DNA from: Hungatella effluvii
GTDB lineage: Bacteria; Bacillota; Clostridia; Lachnospirales; Lachnospiraceae
Direction of reading: 5' to 3'
DNA: 64,000 nucleotides
Assembly (NCBI RefSeq): GCF_003201875.1
Contig: NZ_QJKD01000023.1
Span: 20,015 to 84,014 of the forward strand
The position numbers and the translations under genes were made by a program. Of the stretch, positions 36,362 to 46,017 are shown piece by piece; the first letter of the stretch is position 1; each line of letters starts with the position of its first letter. The notes beneath the pieces were generated by a model, which was given only the letters and a program-made list of their open reading frames with translations, made no database searches and was not told where the DNA came from.

Positions 36362-37303
36362 ATGAGAGAAAACAACAATGGAGGACCATTGGCCGGCCAG
36401 GCAATGGCATTAAGACCTGTCCGGGAGGCGGTCGTATTCCTTCTGGTTCTGGCAGCGTTACTGCTGACGCCGGGAAAGAGAGCTGGGGCCGATGTGATCT
36501 GGACGCCGGACGATTCTTTTTACGACCAGCATTACGAAGACTGCGATTACGAGGGACGCCGTTATTACGCCAATGGCGCCGACGGATATGTGACGGTCAT
36601 GGAGAGTCCTGAGAAGAGAAATGTCCTTGATGTCCTTGCCAATGGCCCTGTTCTGTACGTGTCCATGACGTATGACAAGGGCATATCCGGGAAATGGGGA
36701 CTGGTCCAGTACGTTTTAAATGACGAAGGACAGCCGGCGGAAGACTACAGCTGGGATGAGGGCGCTACCGTGGGCTGGATTAAGATGGAAGAACTCTTAA
36801 GTGTATACGACGGTTACAGCTTTGCCGAAGAGCACAGGGCGGAGATTCAGGAGACGGATGAGGGTGCGGCGCCAAAGGTGGTCATGCCGGATACGGGGAC
36901 CATCTATCTCTGGGAATATCCCGGCTCGGAGATTTCATACGGAACGCTGGAATCCATGGAGAGTGAGATATCCATCGATCAGACGTACCAGGATCCGGGC
37001 GGAGATCTTTGGGGCCATTCGGGCTATTATTTCGGCTATAGGAATTTCTGGATTAATTTAAGCGATCCGGGGGAGGCAAATCCGGAGTTGAAACCGCAGG
37101 AAAAACCGAAACTTACCCCTCCTGCAGATCGTAAAACGCTGGAAAGCCTTCCAAAGACAGGCAGATCCGGCCTGGTACTGCCCCTCACCGTGGCGGGGCT
37201 GATCGTCCTGACCATTGTCCTGACCGCGTTCGTAATCCGATTTATGGCGGTTAAAAAGAGGGATGAGGAAAAAACGGCGGACGGCGGGCGGAAAGAATCT
37301 TAA
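36362..37303 (+). CDS. LPKTG surface protein of unknown function
   Basis: 313 aa. N-terminal signal segment (VFLLVLAALLLTPGKRAGA), a secreted middle part that resembles an SH3-like wall or stress-sensing domain (VTVMESPEKRNVL, GLVQYVL) and a C-terminal LPKTG motif followed by a membrane helix and a basic tail, the standard class A sortase signal. No class A sortase lies in the window. The ATG at 36362 follows GGGAGGAG. It is 122 nt ahead of the VanR-like gene and could be the sensor's partner or a target. Confidence 0.78.
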   Translation: MRENNNGGPLAGQAMALRPVREAVVFLLVLAALLLTPGKRAGADVIWTPDDSFYDQHYEDCDYEGRRYYANGADGYVTVMESPEKRNVLDVLANGPVLYVSMTYDKGISGKWGLVQYVLNDEGQPAEDYSWDEGATVGWIKMEELLSVYDGYSFAEEHRAEIQETDEGAAPKVVMPDTGTIYLWEYPGSEISYGTLESMESEISIDQTYQDPGGDLWGHSGYYFGYRNFWINLSDPGEANPELKPQEKPKLTPPADRKTLESLPKTGRSGLVLPLTVAGLIVLTIVLTAFVIRFMAVKKRDEEKTADGGRKES

Positions 37304-37425
37304 AAAGGCCGCGGGAGTAGGAAATTCCATGGTAATTTTGTAAGAAAATAGTAAAGCAAAGATACCTTTCTTGTGGTAGAATGGAAACAGACTAAAGCTG
37401 AAATAACACAAGGGAGGTATTTTTC

Positions 37426-38133
37426 ATGTCAGAAACTACGAACATTCTGGTGGTAGATGATGAAAAAGAGATTGCTGAGCTGGTAGAGATCTATCTGGTC
37501 AGTGACGGATATAAAGTATTTAAGGCCAATAACGCCATGGACGGATTGGATATTCTGGATAAAAATGAGATCCATCTGGTTCTGCTTGATATTATGATGC
37601 CGGGCATGGACGGGATGGAGATGTGCAGAAAGATCAGAGAGACAAACAACATACCGATCATCATGCTGAGCGCCAAGTCCACCGATTTAGACAAGATCAT
37701 GGGACTGGGAACGGGAGCCGACGACTACGTGACGAAACCGTTTAACCCGCTGGAGCTGACGGCCCGTGTGAAGTCCCAGCTGCGCCGCTACACCCAGTTA
37801 AACCCCAACAGTGCGGTGAATGAGAAGGCGGGCAACGAGATTACCATCCGCGGACTGATTATCAACAAAGACAATCACAAAGTGACCGTTTACGGGGAAG
37901 AGATCAAGCTGACCCCGATTGAATTCGATATCCTCTATCTTCTGGCGTCCAATCCGGGCCGTGTGTTCAGCACGGATGAGATATTCGAGAAGGTGTGGAA
38001 TGAAAAAGTATATGAGGCCAATAACACGGTCATGGTACATATCAGACGTCTGCGCGGCAAGATGAAGGAAGACACAAGGCAGAATAAGATTATCACCACA
38101 GTGTGGGGGGTAGGGTACAAAATTGAAAAATGA
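37426..38133 (+). CDS. OmpR/VanR-type response regulator
   Basis: 235 aa. Receiver domain with phospho-acceptor Asp55 (VLLDIMMPG) and the acidic pair VVDDEKE, then a winged-helix DNA-binding domain (LTPIEFDILYLLASNPGRVFS). Close to VanR-like regulators of Firmicutes. An extended -10 (TGGTAGAAT) lies about 45 nt upstream without a good -35, fitting autoactivation. Its 3' end overlaps the kinase gene. Confidence 0.94.
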   Translation: MSETTNILVVDDEKEIAELVEIYLVSDGYKVFKANNAMDGLDILDKNEIHLVLLDIMMPGMDGMEMCRKIRETNNIPIIMLSAKSTDLDKIMGLGTGADDYVTKPFNPLELTARVKSQLRRYTQLNPNSAVNEKAGNEITIRGLIINKDNHKVTVYGEEIKLTPIEFDILYLLASNPGRVFSTDEIFEKVWNEKVYEANNTVMVHIRRLRGKMKEDTRQNKIITTVWGVGYKIEK

Positions 38134-39259
38134 TATGAACCGGCGCTTCCGCACCCGTGTGATAACAAATATTTTTTACAGCGCGGTCGTTACCGTCCTG
38201 ATCGAGGTCTTTCTCGTTACCAACGTATCTCTGATCGCCACCTATATGAACAATGCGGGAATCGATAATTTTTTTATATCGATTCTCGTCTCCTTTGACG
38301 TGGTGGTTATTCTGATGTATGTGCTGTTTGGTATCCTTGTCTTTACTGTCACTTTCATGATTCTTCAGGAAAAGTCGCTCCGCTATATCACGAAGATTTC
38401 CGATGCCATGCAGAACATTTCCGAAGGGGATTTGAATGTCACGGTGGAGGTGGAAGGAGACGACGAGTTCTCTTCCATGGCTGCCAACTTAAATAAGATG
38501 GTAGAAGACTTAAAGGAACTGATGGATAAGGAGAGAGAATCCGAGCGGACGAAGAATGAGCTGATTACCAATGTGGCCCATGACCTGCGGACTCCGCTTA
38601 CCTCCATTATCGGTTACTTAGAGCTGCTTTCCGGCGACGTGAAGCTGGAACCGGAGATACAGAAAAAGTACATAAATATCGCATATGTGAAGACGAAGCG
38701 TCTGGAAAAGCTGATTGAAGACTTATTTGGGTTTACAAAGATGAATTACGGAAAGCTTTCCATGCATGTGGGCCAGGTGGATGTGGTGAAACTGCTGAGC
38801 CAGCTGCTGGAAGAGTTCTATCCCAGCTTTGTAGACAAGAATTTATCGTATGAACTGCAGAGCAACGTACCCGTCAAGGTGATTACCGCAGATGGGAATC
38901 TGCTGGCCCGGCTTTTCGATAATCTGATCAACAACGCCATCAAGTACGGCGCGGATGGAAAACGGATCATGGTGAAGCTGCACGCGGATGATGAGATTGT
39001 CACGGTTTCAGTTATCAACTATGGCTATGTGATCCCGGCGGATGAACTGCCGCTTATCTTTAACAAGTTTTACCGTGTGGAGCAGTCCCGTTCCACCAAC
39101 ACGGGGGGAACCGGACTTGGCCTTGCCATCTCGAAGAATATCGTGGATATGCATGGCGGCACAATCACCGTGACCAGCGATTTATCTGGTACGGTATTTA
39201 CGGTGAAACTGAAAGTGAATTTTGACGTTAACAAGGAAAACTTTGGAAAGATAGGATGA
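38123..39259 (+). CDS. VanS-like membrane sensor histidine kinase
   Basis: 378 aa; two membrane helices (about 15-37 and 55-78), HAMP domain, then HisKA with phospho-acceptor His153 in NVAHDLRTPLTSIIGY and HATPase with NLINNAIKYG and GTGLGLAI. The extracellular loop is short, so the stimulus is probably membrane-related. TTG start at 38123 is chosen because AGGGT lies 6 nt upstream; an ATG at 38135 is the alternative. Pairs with the upstream regulator; the downstream genes probably form its regulon. Confidence 0.93.
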   Translation: MKNDMNRRFRTRVITNIFYSAVVTVLIEVFLVTNVSLIATYMNNAGIDNFFISILVSFDVVVILMYVLFGILVFTVTFMILQEKSLRYITKISDAMQNISEGDLNVTVEVEGDDEFSSMAANLNKMVEDLKELMDKERESERTKNELITNVAHDLRTPLTSIIGYLELLSGDVKLEPEIQKKYINIAYVKTKRLEKLIEDLFGFTKMNYGKLSMHVGQVDVVKLLSQLLEEFYPSFVDKNLSYELQSNVPVKVITADGNLLARLFDNLINNAIKYGADGKRIMVKLHADDEIVTVSVINYGYVIPADELPLIFNKFYRVEQSRSTNTGGTGLGLAISKNIVDMHGGTITVTSDLSGTVFTVKLKVNFDVNKENFGKIG

Positions 39260-39266
39260 CAAAAGG

Positions 39267-41759
39267 ATGAGATTCAGAAAAAATACCCTCGTATGGGCGG
39301 TGATACTGAGCATGGCAGGCAGTGTTCTACTGCCTGCCTCCTGTGTAAAGGCCTATGCTGCGCAGAATATGACAGAGCCGGCGAACAGCTTAAATACCGA
39401 GTCCGATATTTATCTGGCGTCGTCTCCGGTCGTGATGGACGTGACTTACGGATATGACGGGGCGGCCAAGAGCGGCCGCTATGTGCCGATTCAGATTTCC
39501 CTGGCCAATCAGGAGCAGAAGGCGTTTGAAGGTACTCTTCGAATCCAGGCAATGGAGTCCGATTATGAGATTTATGATTACGATTACCCGCTGACCCTGT
39601 CCGCAGGGGAGAACCTGGAGAAGACCCTGGACATTCCGGCAGGCAGAGGTGAGATTCTGTATGTGAAGCTGTTCGATGGAAATGGCACGGAGCTTGTGCG
39701 CAAACGTCTGAGAATCAATGTGAGCCGTGAAGTCGCAGAGCTGTATGTGGGCATCCTTTCCGATTCTCCGGACAGCTTGAACTATTTAAACGGTGTGGGA
39801 GTCAATTACAGCTCGGTCAGGACGAAGACATTTAATCTGACGGCGGATACCATGCCGGATAAGGCTGTCGGGATGGATCTGCTGGATGTACTGCTGATCA
39901 CGGATTACGATACGAGAAAGCTTTCAGACAGCCAGACTGACGCTGTCTGGGAGTGGGTCAGAGGGGGCGGAACGCTGTTAATCGGAACCGGCGGCCGCGC
40001 GAATGATACGCTGGCGGCGTTCCGTGAGGAGATTGTCGAGACGGCATTTCCAGCGCCCGATGTGCGTTCCGTGGATATGGGCGTGGAATATGCCACCGAC
40101 GGCCCGGGAGATTCCTTTATCAATCTGACCTGCGCCGACATCTCGTTAAAGGGCGGCACCGAAGTGCTGGCCAACGACGAGTTTCCGGTTCTCACATCGA
40201 CTCCGAAAGGTAAGGGGCTGGTGGGAGTCGCCGCCTATGACTTCGTGGATATCTCGGACTTCTGTGAGACACAGCGTTCCTACGTGGATAAGCTTCTGAC
40301 CGCGCTTTTGGGAGAAGATAAGCTGAACAACTTATCCTCCTATCTCTATTACGGCAATTCCAGCAAATACTGGTCAGTTCAGAGTATTTTGAACACAGGC
40401 AATGTAGATAAGCTTCCGAATATGCCGCTGTATGTGATTGTGATTCTCGGTTATATCATTCTGGTAGGGCCGGGGCTTTACCTGCTGTTAAAGAAGCAGG
40501 AGCGGAGACGATTTTACCGGACGGGTGCAGTCGTTCTGTCCCTTACCTTTGCGGCGGTCATCTACCTTATGGGAGTCGGAACCCGGTTTAAGAATACGTT
40601 CTTTACCTACGCCACGATTCTGGATACGTCGGAGAAATCCATTGACGAGTACACCTACATCAACATACGGACTCCGTATAACAAACCGTACGCGGTTTCA
40701 CTGGATCCGGGCTACGACCTGCTTCCCATAACCAGAAGCTATTATTACGATATGACGCCGGTGCCCAAATTTACAGGCACGGAGGAGAGCAAGGTGCGGG
40801 TCGAGTACGGGCTGAATGAGACGAAGATATCCGCTCAGAACGTGGTTGCCTTCACTCCCAAGTATTTCTCACTCGTGAAGAAGAGTCCCAACACCGAGCA
40901 CCAGGGGCTTACGGGAAATGTCACTCTGTTTGACGGCCAGATAAGCGGTACCGTGACGAACCGGTACTCATTCCCGGTGGAAAAGGTCGGAGTGATGATG
41001 TTCGGACAGATGATCGTGATCGATGAACTGGGGCCGGGAGAGACGATGTCGCTCGATGGTCTGAAGGTCATTAATTATCCGCTGAACAGCTCCTATTTAA
41101 TCGCGGAGCGTGTGACGGGCGGCTATCAGTATGAGAAGCCGGATATCGAGGATGAGAACTACATGCTGGCACTTTCCCGGGCAAACATCCTGGGCTTCTA
41201 CCTCGACACGTATGCCTCTGTCTACAGTCCGGAGGCACGGATCGTGGCGTTCAGCAGAGAGCAGTCTGACAGCAAATTCCTGGCAAAGGGTGACTTTGAC
41301 ACCTACGGCATGACCATGTTCACTTCTGCCCTGGATATCAGCACGAAGAAGAACGGCTATACCTACCGTTCGGCTCTGATGAAGGCGCCCCACGTCGTGA
41401 GCGGCCAGTATTACGCGGCCAGCAACTCCGTCTATGGCATGGACCCGACGGTTTTAGAGTACTCCCTGGGGAATGACATCGAGGTGGAGAGCCTGACATT
41501 TGAAAAGATTTCGGATGAATTCCTGGAAGGTGAGAAGAACAATGGATTGACCCTGTTCAGCGGAAGCCTCTATTTCTACAATCACGATACGGGAATTTAC
41601 GATCTGATGGATACCGGAAAGAGCGTCTATGCTGCAGATGAACTGGAGCCTTATCTGTCTCCTGGAAATACGATGACAATCAAATATATCTTTGACAACA
41701 ACACGGATTACAGCTGGGTGACACTGCCGATGCTGACCGTCCTGGGAAAGGATAAATGA
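39267..41759 (+). CDS. Exported membrane protein of an ABC-2 cluster, 830 aa
   Basis: No named family recognised. Signal peptide (about 1-32), a beta-rich domain (YGYDGAAKSGRYVPIQISL), a glutamine-amidotransferase-like region (DVLLITDYDTRKLSDSQTDAVWEWV, then GGGTLLIGTGGR; no catalytic triad evident), two membrane helices (about 390-440) and a large second extracellular part. The layout recalls GldG-type auxiliary proteins of gliding ABC transporters. Its stop overlaps the ABC ATPase start (ATGA), so it is very likely a subunit of that exporter. ATG follows AAAGGATGA. Confidence 0.75.
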   Translation: MRFRKNTLVWAVILSMAGSVLLPASCVKAYAAQNMTEPANSLNTESDIYLASSPVVMDVTYGYDGAAKSGRYVPIQISLANQEQKAFEGTLRIQAMESDYEIYDYDYPLTLSAGENLEKTLDIPAGRGEILYVKLFDGNGTELVRKRLRINVSREVAELYVGILSDSPDSLNYLNGVGVNYSSVRTKTFNLTADTMPDKAVGMDLLDVLLITDYDTRKLSDSQTDAVWEWVRGGGTLLIGTGGRANDTLAAFREEIVETAFPAPDVRSVDMGVEYATDGPGDSFINLTCADISLKGGTEVLANDEFPVLTSTPKGKGLVGVAAYDFVDISDFCETQRSYVDKLLTALLGEDKLNNLSSYLYYGNSSKYWSVQSILNTGNVDKLPNMPLYVIVILGYIILVGPGLYLLLKKQERRRFYRTGAVVLSLTFAAVIYLMGVGTRFKNTFFTYATILDTSEKSIDEYTYINIRTPYNKPYAVSLDPGYDLLPITRSYYYDMTPVPKFTGTEESKVRVEYGLNETKISAQNVVAFTPKYFSLVKKSPNTEHQGLTGNVTLFDGQISGTVTNRYSFPVEKVGVMMFGQMIVIDELGPGETMSLDGLKVINYPLNSSYLIAERVTGGYQYEKPDIEDENYMLALSRANILGFYLDTYASVYSPEARIVAFSREQSDSKFLAKGDFDTYGMTMFTSALDISTKKNGYTYRSALMKAPHVVSGQYYAASNSVYGMDPTVLEYSLGNDIEVESLTFEKISDEFLEGEKNNGLTLFSGSLYFYNHDTGIYDLMDTGKSVYAADELEPYLSPGNTMTIKYIFDNNTDYSWVTLPMLTVLGKDK

Positions 41760-42721
41760 TGCTGGAGATCAGAAACTTAAAAAAGACATTTGGAAAATTT
41801 TACGCACTGAACGGTCTGGACATGGACATCGGCGATGGAGCACTCTACGGATTCGTAGGGCCCAACGGAGCCGGAAAGACGACGACCATCAAGATTATGA
41901 CCGGACTTTTAGAGGCGGACGAGGGGCAGGTGCTGATCGACGGCGTGAATGTAACCGGCGGCCTGTCCCAGCTGAAGCTTAAGATCGGGTATGTGCCGGA
42001 TTTCTTCGGCGTATACGACAATTTAAAGGTCAGTGAATACATGGAGTTTTTCGCCTCCTGCTATGGAATCAACGGCTTAAAGGCGAGAACGCGTTATATG
42101 ACGCTTCTGGAACAGGTTGGACTGGAAGACAAGGTGAATTTCTATGTGGACGGCTTATCCCGTGGTATGAAGCAGAGGCTGTGCCTCGCCAGGGCGCTGA
42201 TCCACGATCCGTCCCTTCTCGTCATGGATGAGCCGACCTCCGGATTGGATCCGAGAACCCGGTTTGAATTTAAGGAGATATTAAAAGAACTGCGGGAGCA
42301 GGGAAAGACGATCCTGATCAGCTCCCATGTCCTCTCCGAGCTCTCCGAGCTCTGTACGGACATCGGGATCATCGATCAGGGAAAGATGGTGTTAAGCGGC
42401 AGCATGGAAGCGATCCTGCGCCGCGTCAATACCTCGAATCCGCTGATCATCTCCATTTTGGGGAGCAAGGAGAAGGCGCTGACGATTTTAAAGAGCCAGC
42501 CCTGCGTACAGACCATTTCCGTAAAGGAAGGCAATATCATGGTCCAGTTCGTCGGGGACGAGGAGGATGAGGCGGTCCTGCTTCAGCAGCTGGTGGATGC
42601 GGAAGTGATGGTGCACGGGTTTATCCGTGAACCTGGAAGCCTGGAATCCTTATTTATGCAGATAACTGACCACGATGTAGAAAAGGCGGTGTTAGTACAT
42701 GAAAATGAATCCGGTATATAA
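41756..42721 (+). CDS. ABC transporter ATP-binding protein
   Basis: 321 aa. Walker A GPNGAGKTTT, Q-loop region, signature LSRGMKQRL, Walker B LLVMDEPTSGLDP and the His switch SSHVLSE are all intact. The C-terminal 90 residues form the extra domain seen in GldA/NatA-type exporters. Overlaps its neighbours on both sides, showing one operon with the exported 830-aa protein and the permease. Confidence 0.95.
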   Translation: MMLEIRNLKKTFGKFYALNGLDMDIGDGALYGFVGPNGAGKTTTIKIMTGLLEADEGQVLIDGVNVTGGLSQLKLKIGYVPDFFGVYDNLKVSEYMEFFASCYGINGLKARTRYMTLLEQVGLEDKVNFYVDGLSRGMKQRLCLARALIHDPSLLVMDEPTSGLDPRTRFEFKEILKELREQGKTILISSHVLSELSELCTDIGIIDQGKMVLSGSMEAILRRVNTSNPLIISILGSKEKALTILKSQPCVQTISVKEGNIMVQFVGDEEDEAVLLQQLVDAEVMVHGFIREPGSLESLFMQITDHDVEKAVLVHENESGI

Positions 42722-43661
42722 AAGAGAGACCACCGTCAGCTCCAGAAGCTTCAGGCTGGCGCTGATCATCATGGTGTTTAACGGAATTCTGGCCCTGGTG
42801 GCTCTGCTTAACATGTATTCCGTTGTTGCGAGAGTAAAGATAACGGCGGAGATCCAGTACTCCTCTTTCCTGAATCTGTACGTATTTGTAAGCGTGGTGG
42901 AGTTCGTCATGCTGATGTTCATCATGCCGGCCCTGACTGCCGGAAGCATCAGCGGAGAGCGGGAGCGGCAGACGCTGGATTTGATGCTGACAACGACCAT
43001 GAAGCCGTCGGAGATTATATTGGGAAAGCTGAGCGCGTCCTTTTCGACCATGTTTATCCTGATCGTATCCAGCTTTCCGCTGCTGGCGGTGTCCTTTGTA
43101 TACGGCGGCATCACGTTCTATGACGTCTGCCTGCTTCTCCTGTGCTATGTGGCGGTAGCGCTGCTCACCGGGAGCATGGGAATCTGTTTTTCGGCCATTT
43201 TTAAGCGTTCCACCATTGCGACGGTGGTAACCTATGGCATTCTGATTTTGATTGCGGCGGGGACGTATGCGGTAAACGTGTTTGCACTTTCCATCGCCCG
43301 CATGAACATGAACAACACATACATAAGCTCGGTCGGTTCCATGACGGAGCAGGCTAATTCCGGAGGATTTTTATATCTGCTGCTCCTGAACCCGGTTGCC
43401 ACATTTTACGTGATGATTAACGGCCAGGCAGGAGATAATCAGGTTACCGGAAGCTTAAGCCGCTGGTTCGGCCCGCATCCGGAGAATTTCATCATGAATT
43501 ACTGGGTGGTTATAAGCATCATCATTCAGCTGGCGCTGTCTGCGATCTTCCTGTTGATCGCAATTCGCGCCATCAATCCGGTCAAGAGAAAACCGGTAAA
43601 ACAGCAGAAGGTAAAGAGCAAGGTGGGGGTGAGTGTCCCGGCGGCTGGCAGCCAGTCGTAA
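42699..43661 (+). CDS. ABC-2 type permease
   Basis: 320-aa membrane protein with about six helices; the family block SGERERQTLDLMLTTTMKPSEIILGKL is clear. Partner of the upstream ATPase, whose gene it overlaps by 23 nt. The substrate is unknown; the operon with a VanRS-like pair suggests export linked to envelope stress. Confidence 0.9.
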   Translation: MKMNPVYKRETTVSSRSFRLALIIMVFNGILALVALLNMYSVVARVKITAEIQYSSFLNLYVFVSVVEFVMLMFIMPALTAGSISGERERQTLDLMLTTTMKPSEIILGKLSASFSTMFILIVSSFPLLAVSFVYGGITFYDVCLLLLCYVAVALLTGSMGICFSAIFKRSTIATVVTYGILILIAAGTYAVNVFALSIARMNMNNTYISSVGSMTEQANSGGFLYLLLLNPVATFYVMINGQAGDNQVTGSLSRWFGPHPENFIMNYWVVISIIIQLALSAIFLLIAIRAINPVKRKPVKQQKVKSKVGVSVPAAGSQS

Positions 43662-43694
43662 GGCGACTGCCTGCGGAAATAAAGGAGAAAACAT

Positions 43695-44525
43695 ATGCTG
43701 ACAATTGGATGTCATTTATCATCTTCGAAAGGTTATCTTGCCATGGGAAAAGAGGCTGTGAAGATTGATGCAAATACGTTTCAGTTTTTTACCAGGAATC
43801 CGCGTGGAACGAAGGCGAAGGCCATCGATGAAAATGACGTGGAACGGTTCCTGGCATTTGCGAAGGAGAACGGGATCGAGCGGATCCTGGCCCATGCTCC
43901 TTATACGCTGAACGCCTGCTCTGCGGATGAGCATCTGCGAGAGCTTGCGAGAGATACGATGGCGGATGATTTAAGGCGTATGGAGTATACGCCCGGCAAC
44001 TGCTATAATTTCCATCCGGGAAGCCATGTGGGACAGGGGGCAGAGGCGGGGATCGCGTTCATTGCGGATATGCTGAACCAGATTTTGAAACCGGAGCAGC
44101 GTACTACGGTTCTCCTTGAAACCATGTCCGGGAAAGGAAGCGAGGTGGGCCGTGAATTCGAAGAACTGCGGGAGATATTAGACCGTGTGGAGTGTAAGGA
44201 ACGCATGGGCGTCTGCCTCGATACATGCCATGTGTGGGACGGAGGCTATGACATTGTAAATGATTTGGAGGGCGTCATCGGGAAGTTTGACCGGATCATC
44301 GGTCTGGAAAAGCTGAAGGCCATTCATTTAAACGACAGTCTGAATCCGCTGGGCGCCCATAAGGACCGCCATGCGAAGATCGGGGAAGGCTGTATCGGGG
44401 AGGAAGCGTTGAAGCGTGTGGTGACGCATCCGGCTTTAAAAGATCTGCCGTTTTATTTAGAGACACCGAATGAGCTTCCCGGGTATGCCAGGGAGATTGC
44501 AGTCATGAGAGAGGCGAGCAGATAA
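43695..44525 (+). CDS. nfo: Deoxyribonuclease IV (AP endonuclease)
   Basis: 276 aa, zinc-dependent TIM-barrel that cuts abasic sites in DNA. The EndoIV motifs are present: NFHPGSHVGQGAEAGIAF, LLETMSGKGSEVG, CLDTCHVWDGGYD and HLNDSLNPLGAHKDRHAKIG (three metal-binding clusters). ATG follows AAAGGAG. Length is normal. Confidence 0.96.
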   Translation: MLTIGCHLSSSKGYLAMGKEAVKIDANTFQFFTRNPRGTKAKAIDENDVERFLAFAKENGIERILAHAPYTLNACSADEHLRELARDTMADDLRRMEYTPGNCYNFHPGSHVGQGAEAGIAFIADMLNQILKPEQRTTVLLETMSGKGSEVGREFEELREILDRVECKERMGVCLDTCHVWDGGYDIVNDLEGVIGKFDRIIGLEKLKAIHLNDSLNPLGAHKDRHAKIGEGCIGEEALKRVVTHPALKDLPFYLETPNELPGYAREIAVMREASR

Positions 44526-44573
44526 AAATAACTTATAGTTAAAAAACAAAACCACGAATTAAAAGACACTCAA

Positions 44574-44602
44574 TTGTATACCTGTCCGAAGCCTGATATA
44601 AT
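44574..44602 (+). promoter_or_regulatory. Promoter of the XRE regulator
   Basis: TTGTAT at 44574-44579, a 17-nt spacer and TATAAT at 44597-44602, about 47 nt before the start. Confidence 0.65.
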
Positions 44603-44648
44603 AAGACCATGAAGGGCCCTTCTTCATAGAAAACAGGAGGGATTATGT

Positions 44649-45701
44649 ATGGCAATGAATGCGGTAATACGTGAAAAACGAAAAGAACTGGGACTGACCC
44701 AGGAGAAGGTTGCGGAGTATTTAGGAGTATCTGCGCCAGCCGTGAACAAATGGGAAAAGGGGATCACCTGCCCTGATGTTTTGTTATTGCCTGCGCTGGC
44801 CCGCCTGCTGAAAACGGATTTGAATACGCTGCTCTGCTTCAAAGAGGAATTGACGGAACAGGAGATTGCCGGATTCTGTGTAGAAGTGGCAGAGACGGTC
44901 CGGGCGGACGGAATGAGCGCGGGAATCAGGCTGGTGAGGGAAAAGGTACAGGAATACCCCGCATGCGGTCCGCTGATTCACAGGGCTGCGATGGTGTTAG
45001 ACGGCGCGTGGTTTATCAACGGCTCGTGTTACGAGGAGCGGGATGAGTATGCGGAGGAGATTCTCTCTCTGTATGAGCGCGCGGCGGAGTGTGGTGATGA
45101 AAAAGTCACCACCGGCGCCCGGTTTATGCTGGCATCAAAATATATGGTTCGTATGGAATATGAAAAGTCACAGAGGATGCTGGATTTGCTTCCGGAAAGA
45201 AACCATATGGATAAACGTCAGATCCAGGCGAATCTTTATATCAGACAGGAAAAGCTTGATGAGGCGGCCCGTCTGATGGAGCAGACGCTGATCATGCGGC
45301 TGAATGAGCTGGAGGGCGTACTCCTAAGCCTCGCTGAAATTGCAGTGAAAGAGGGACGGCCGGAGGATGCCACAGACATAGGGGAACGCTGGAAGGTCGT
45401 TGCGGAGCAAATGGGACTGTGGAACTATAACGGGCTGGTAATCGCGCTGCAGGCGGCTCTCGACCGGGAAGATGAGGCACAAAGCATCAGAATGATCAAA
45501 GAACTTTTGAAGGCGGCGGCAACGCCGTGGGAGATAAAAAACTCGCCTTTATTCCGGCATATTCCGGTTAAGGGGGTTCCGGAAACTTATACGAAGCAGA
45601 TCATTGCGCCTATTTTATACGAATTCGAGAATTGTTCAAAATACGACTTCCTTCAGAGCAATGAGGAATTCAGGCAGCTGATCGAGCAGTACCGAAAGTG
45701 A
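44649..45701 (+). CDS. XRE-family HTH regulator with helical-repeat C-terminus
   Basis: 350 aa. Residues 5-60 are a Cro/C1-type helix-turn-helix (LGLTQEKVAEYLGVSAPAVNKWEKG). The rest is all-helical with TPR-like spacing (LYERAAECGDEKV, LYIRQEKLDEAARLMEQ), as in proteins that bind peptides or other regulators. ATG has AGGAGGG upstream. The stop codon lies inside a perfect 15-bp inverted repeat. Regulated genes are unknown. Confidence 0.88.
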   Translation: MAMNAVIREKRKELGLTQEKVAEYLGVSAPAVNKWEKGITCPDVLLLPALARLLKTDLNTLLCFKEELTEQEIAGFCVEVAETVRADGMSAGIRLVREKVQEYPACGPLIHRAAMVLDGAWFINGSCYEERDEYAEEILSLYERAAECGDEKVTTGARFMLASKYMVRMEYEKSQRMLDLLPERNHMDKRQIQANLYIRQEKLDEAARLMEQTLIMRLNELEGVLLSLAEIAVKEGRPEDATDIGERWKVVAEQMGLWNYNGLVIALQAALDREDEAQSIRMIKELLKAAATPWEIKNSPLFRHIPVKGVPETYTKQIIAPILYEFENCSKYDFLQSNEEFRQLIEQYRK

Positions 45702-45775
45702 CAGTTCCCTGCCCCTCCCACGCACCGGAACGCCCGGCGAGGACTTTCAGTGAGGACGGTAACTGTCACTTTCGG
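45692..45775. repeat. Inverted repeat spanning the end of the XRE gene
   Basis: Perfect 15-nt arms CCGAAAGTGACAGTT (45692-45706) and 45761-45775, enclosing 54 nt of GC-rich sequence. The left arm includes the TGA stop. The ends resemble those of the element at 12976-13126 (GTRACAGTTCC outwards). It may be a member of the same palindromic family or an mRNA 3' stabiliser. Confidence 0.65.
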
Positions 45776-45895
45776 AGACAAAGTAAAGAATCGTAATAGA
45801 AAATTTTGTAGATAGATGGAATCCCGGTATGGTATACTATATTCATATCGGGATATTTATTGTATAATAGGAAAGTGTTCCTATTACACAATAAG

Positions 45896-45983
45896 CCCTC
45901 CGGGCAGGAGGCGCACTTCGCGCTAAGGAAGTATGGTTGCTGAAGCAACCGCGCTTCGGCGCGTTAGTCCGGCGAGCCGGACT
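45896..45983. repeat. Chain of four or more GC-rich hairpins upstream of the SPFH gene
   Basis: Successive stems: CCTCC/GGAGG near 45897, GCGC arms around 45911-45923, GGTTGC-TGAA-GCAACC at 45935-45950, GCGC-TTCG-GCGC (a UUCG tetraloop) at 45951-45962, and AGTCCGGC/GCCGGACT at 45966-45983. The first part resembles 53185-53215. The SPFH gene starts 35 nt beyond. Confidence 0.6.
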
Positions 45984-46017
45984 CTTTATTCTAATAAACG
46001 TGACAGGAGGCAGCAAC

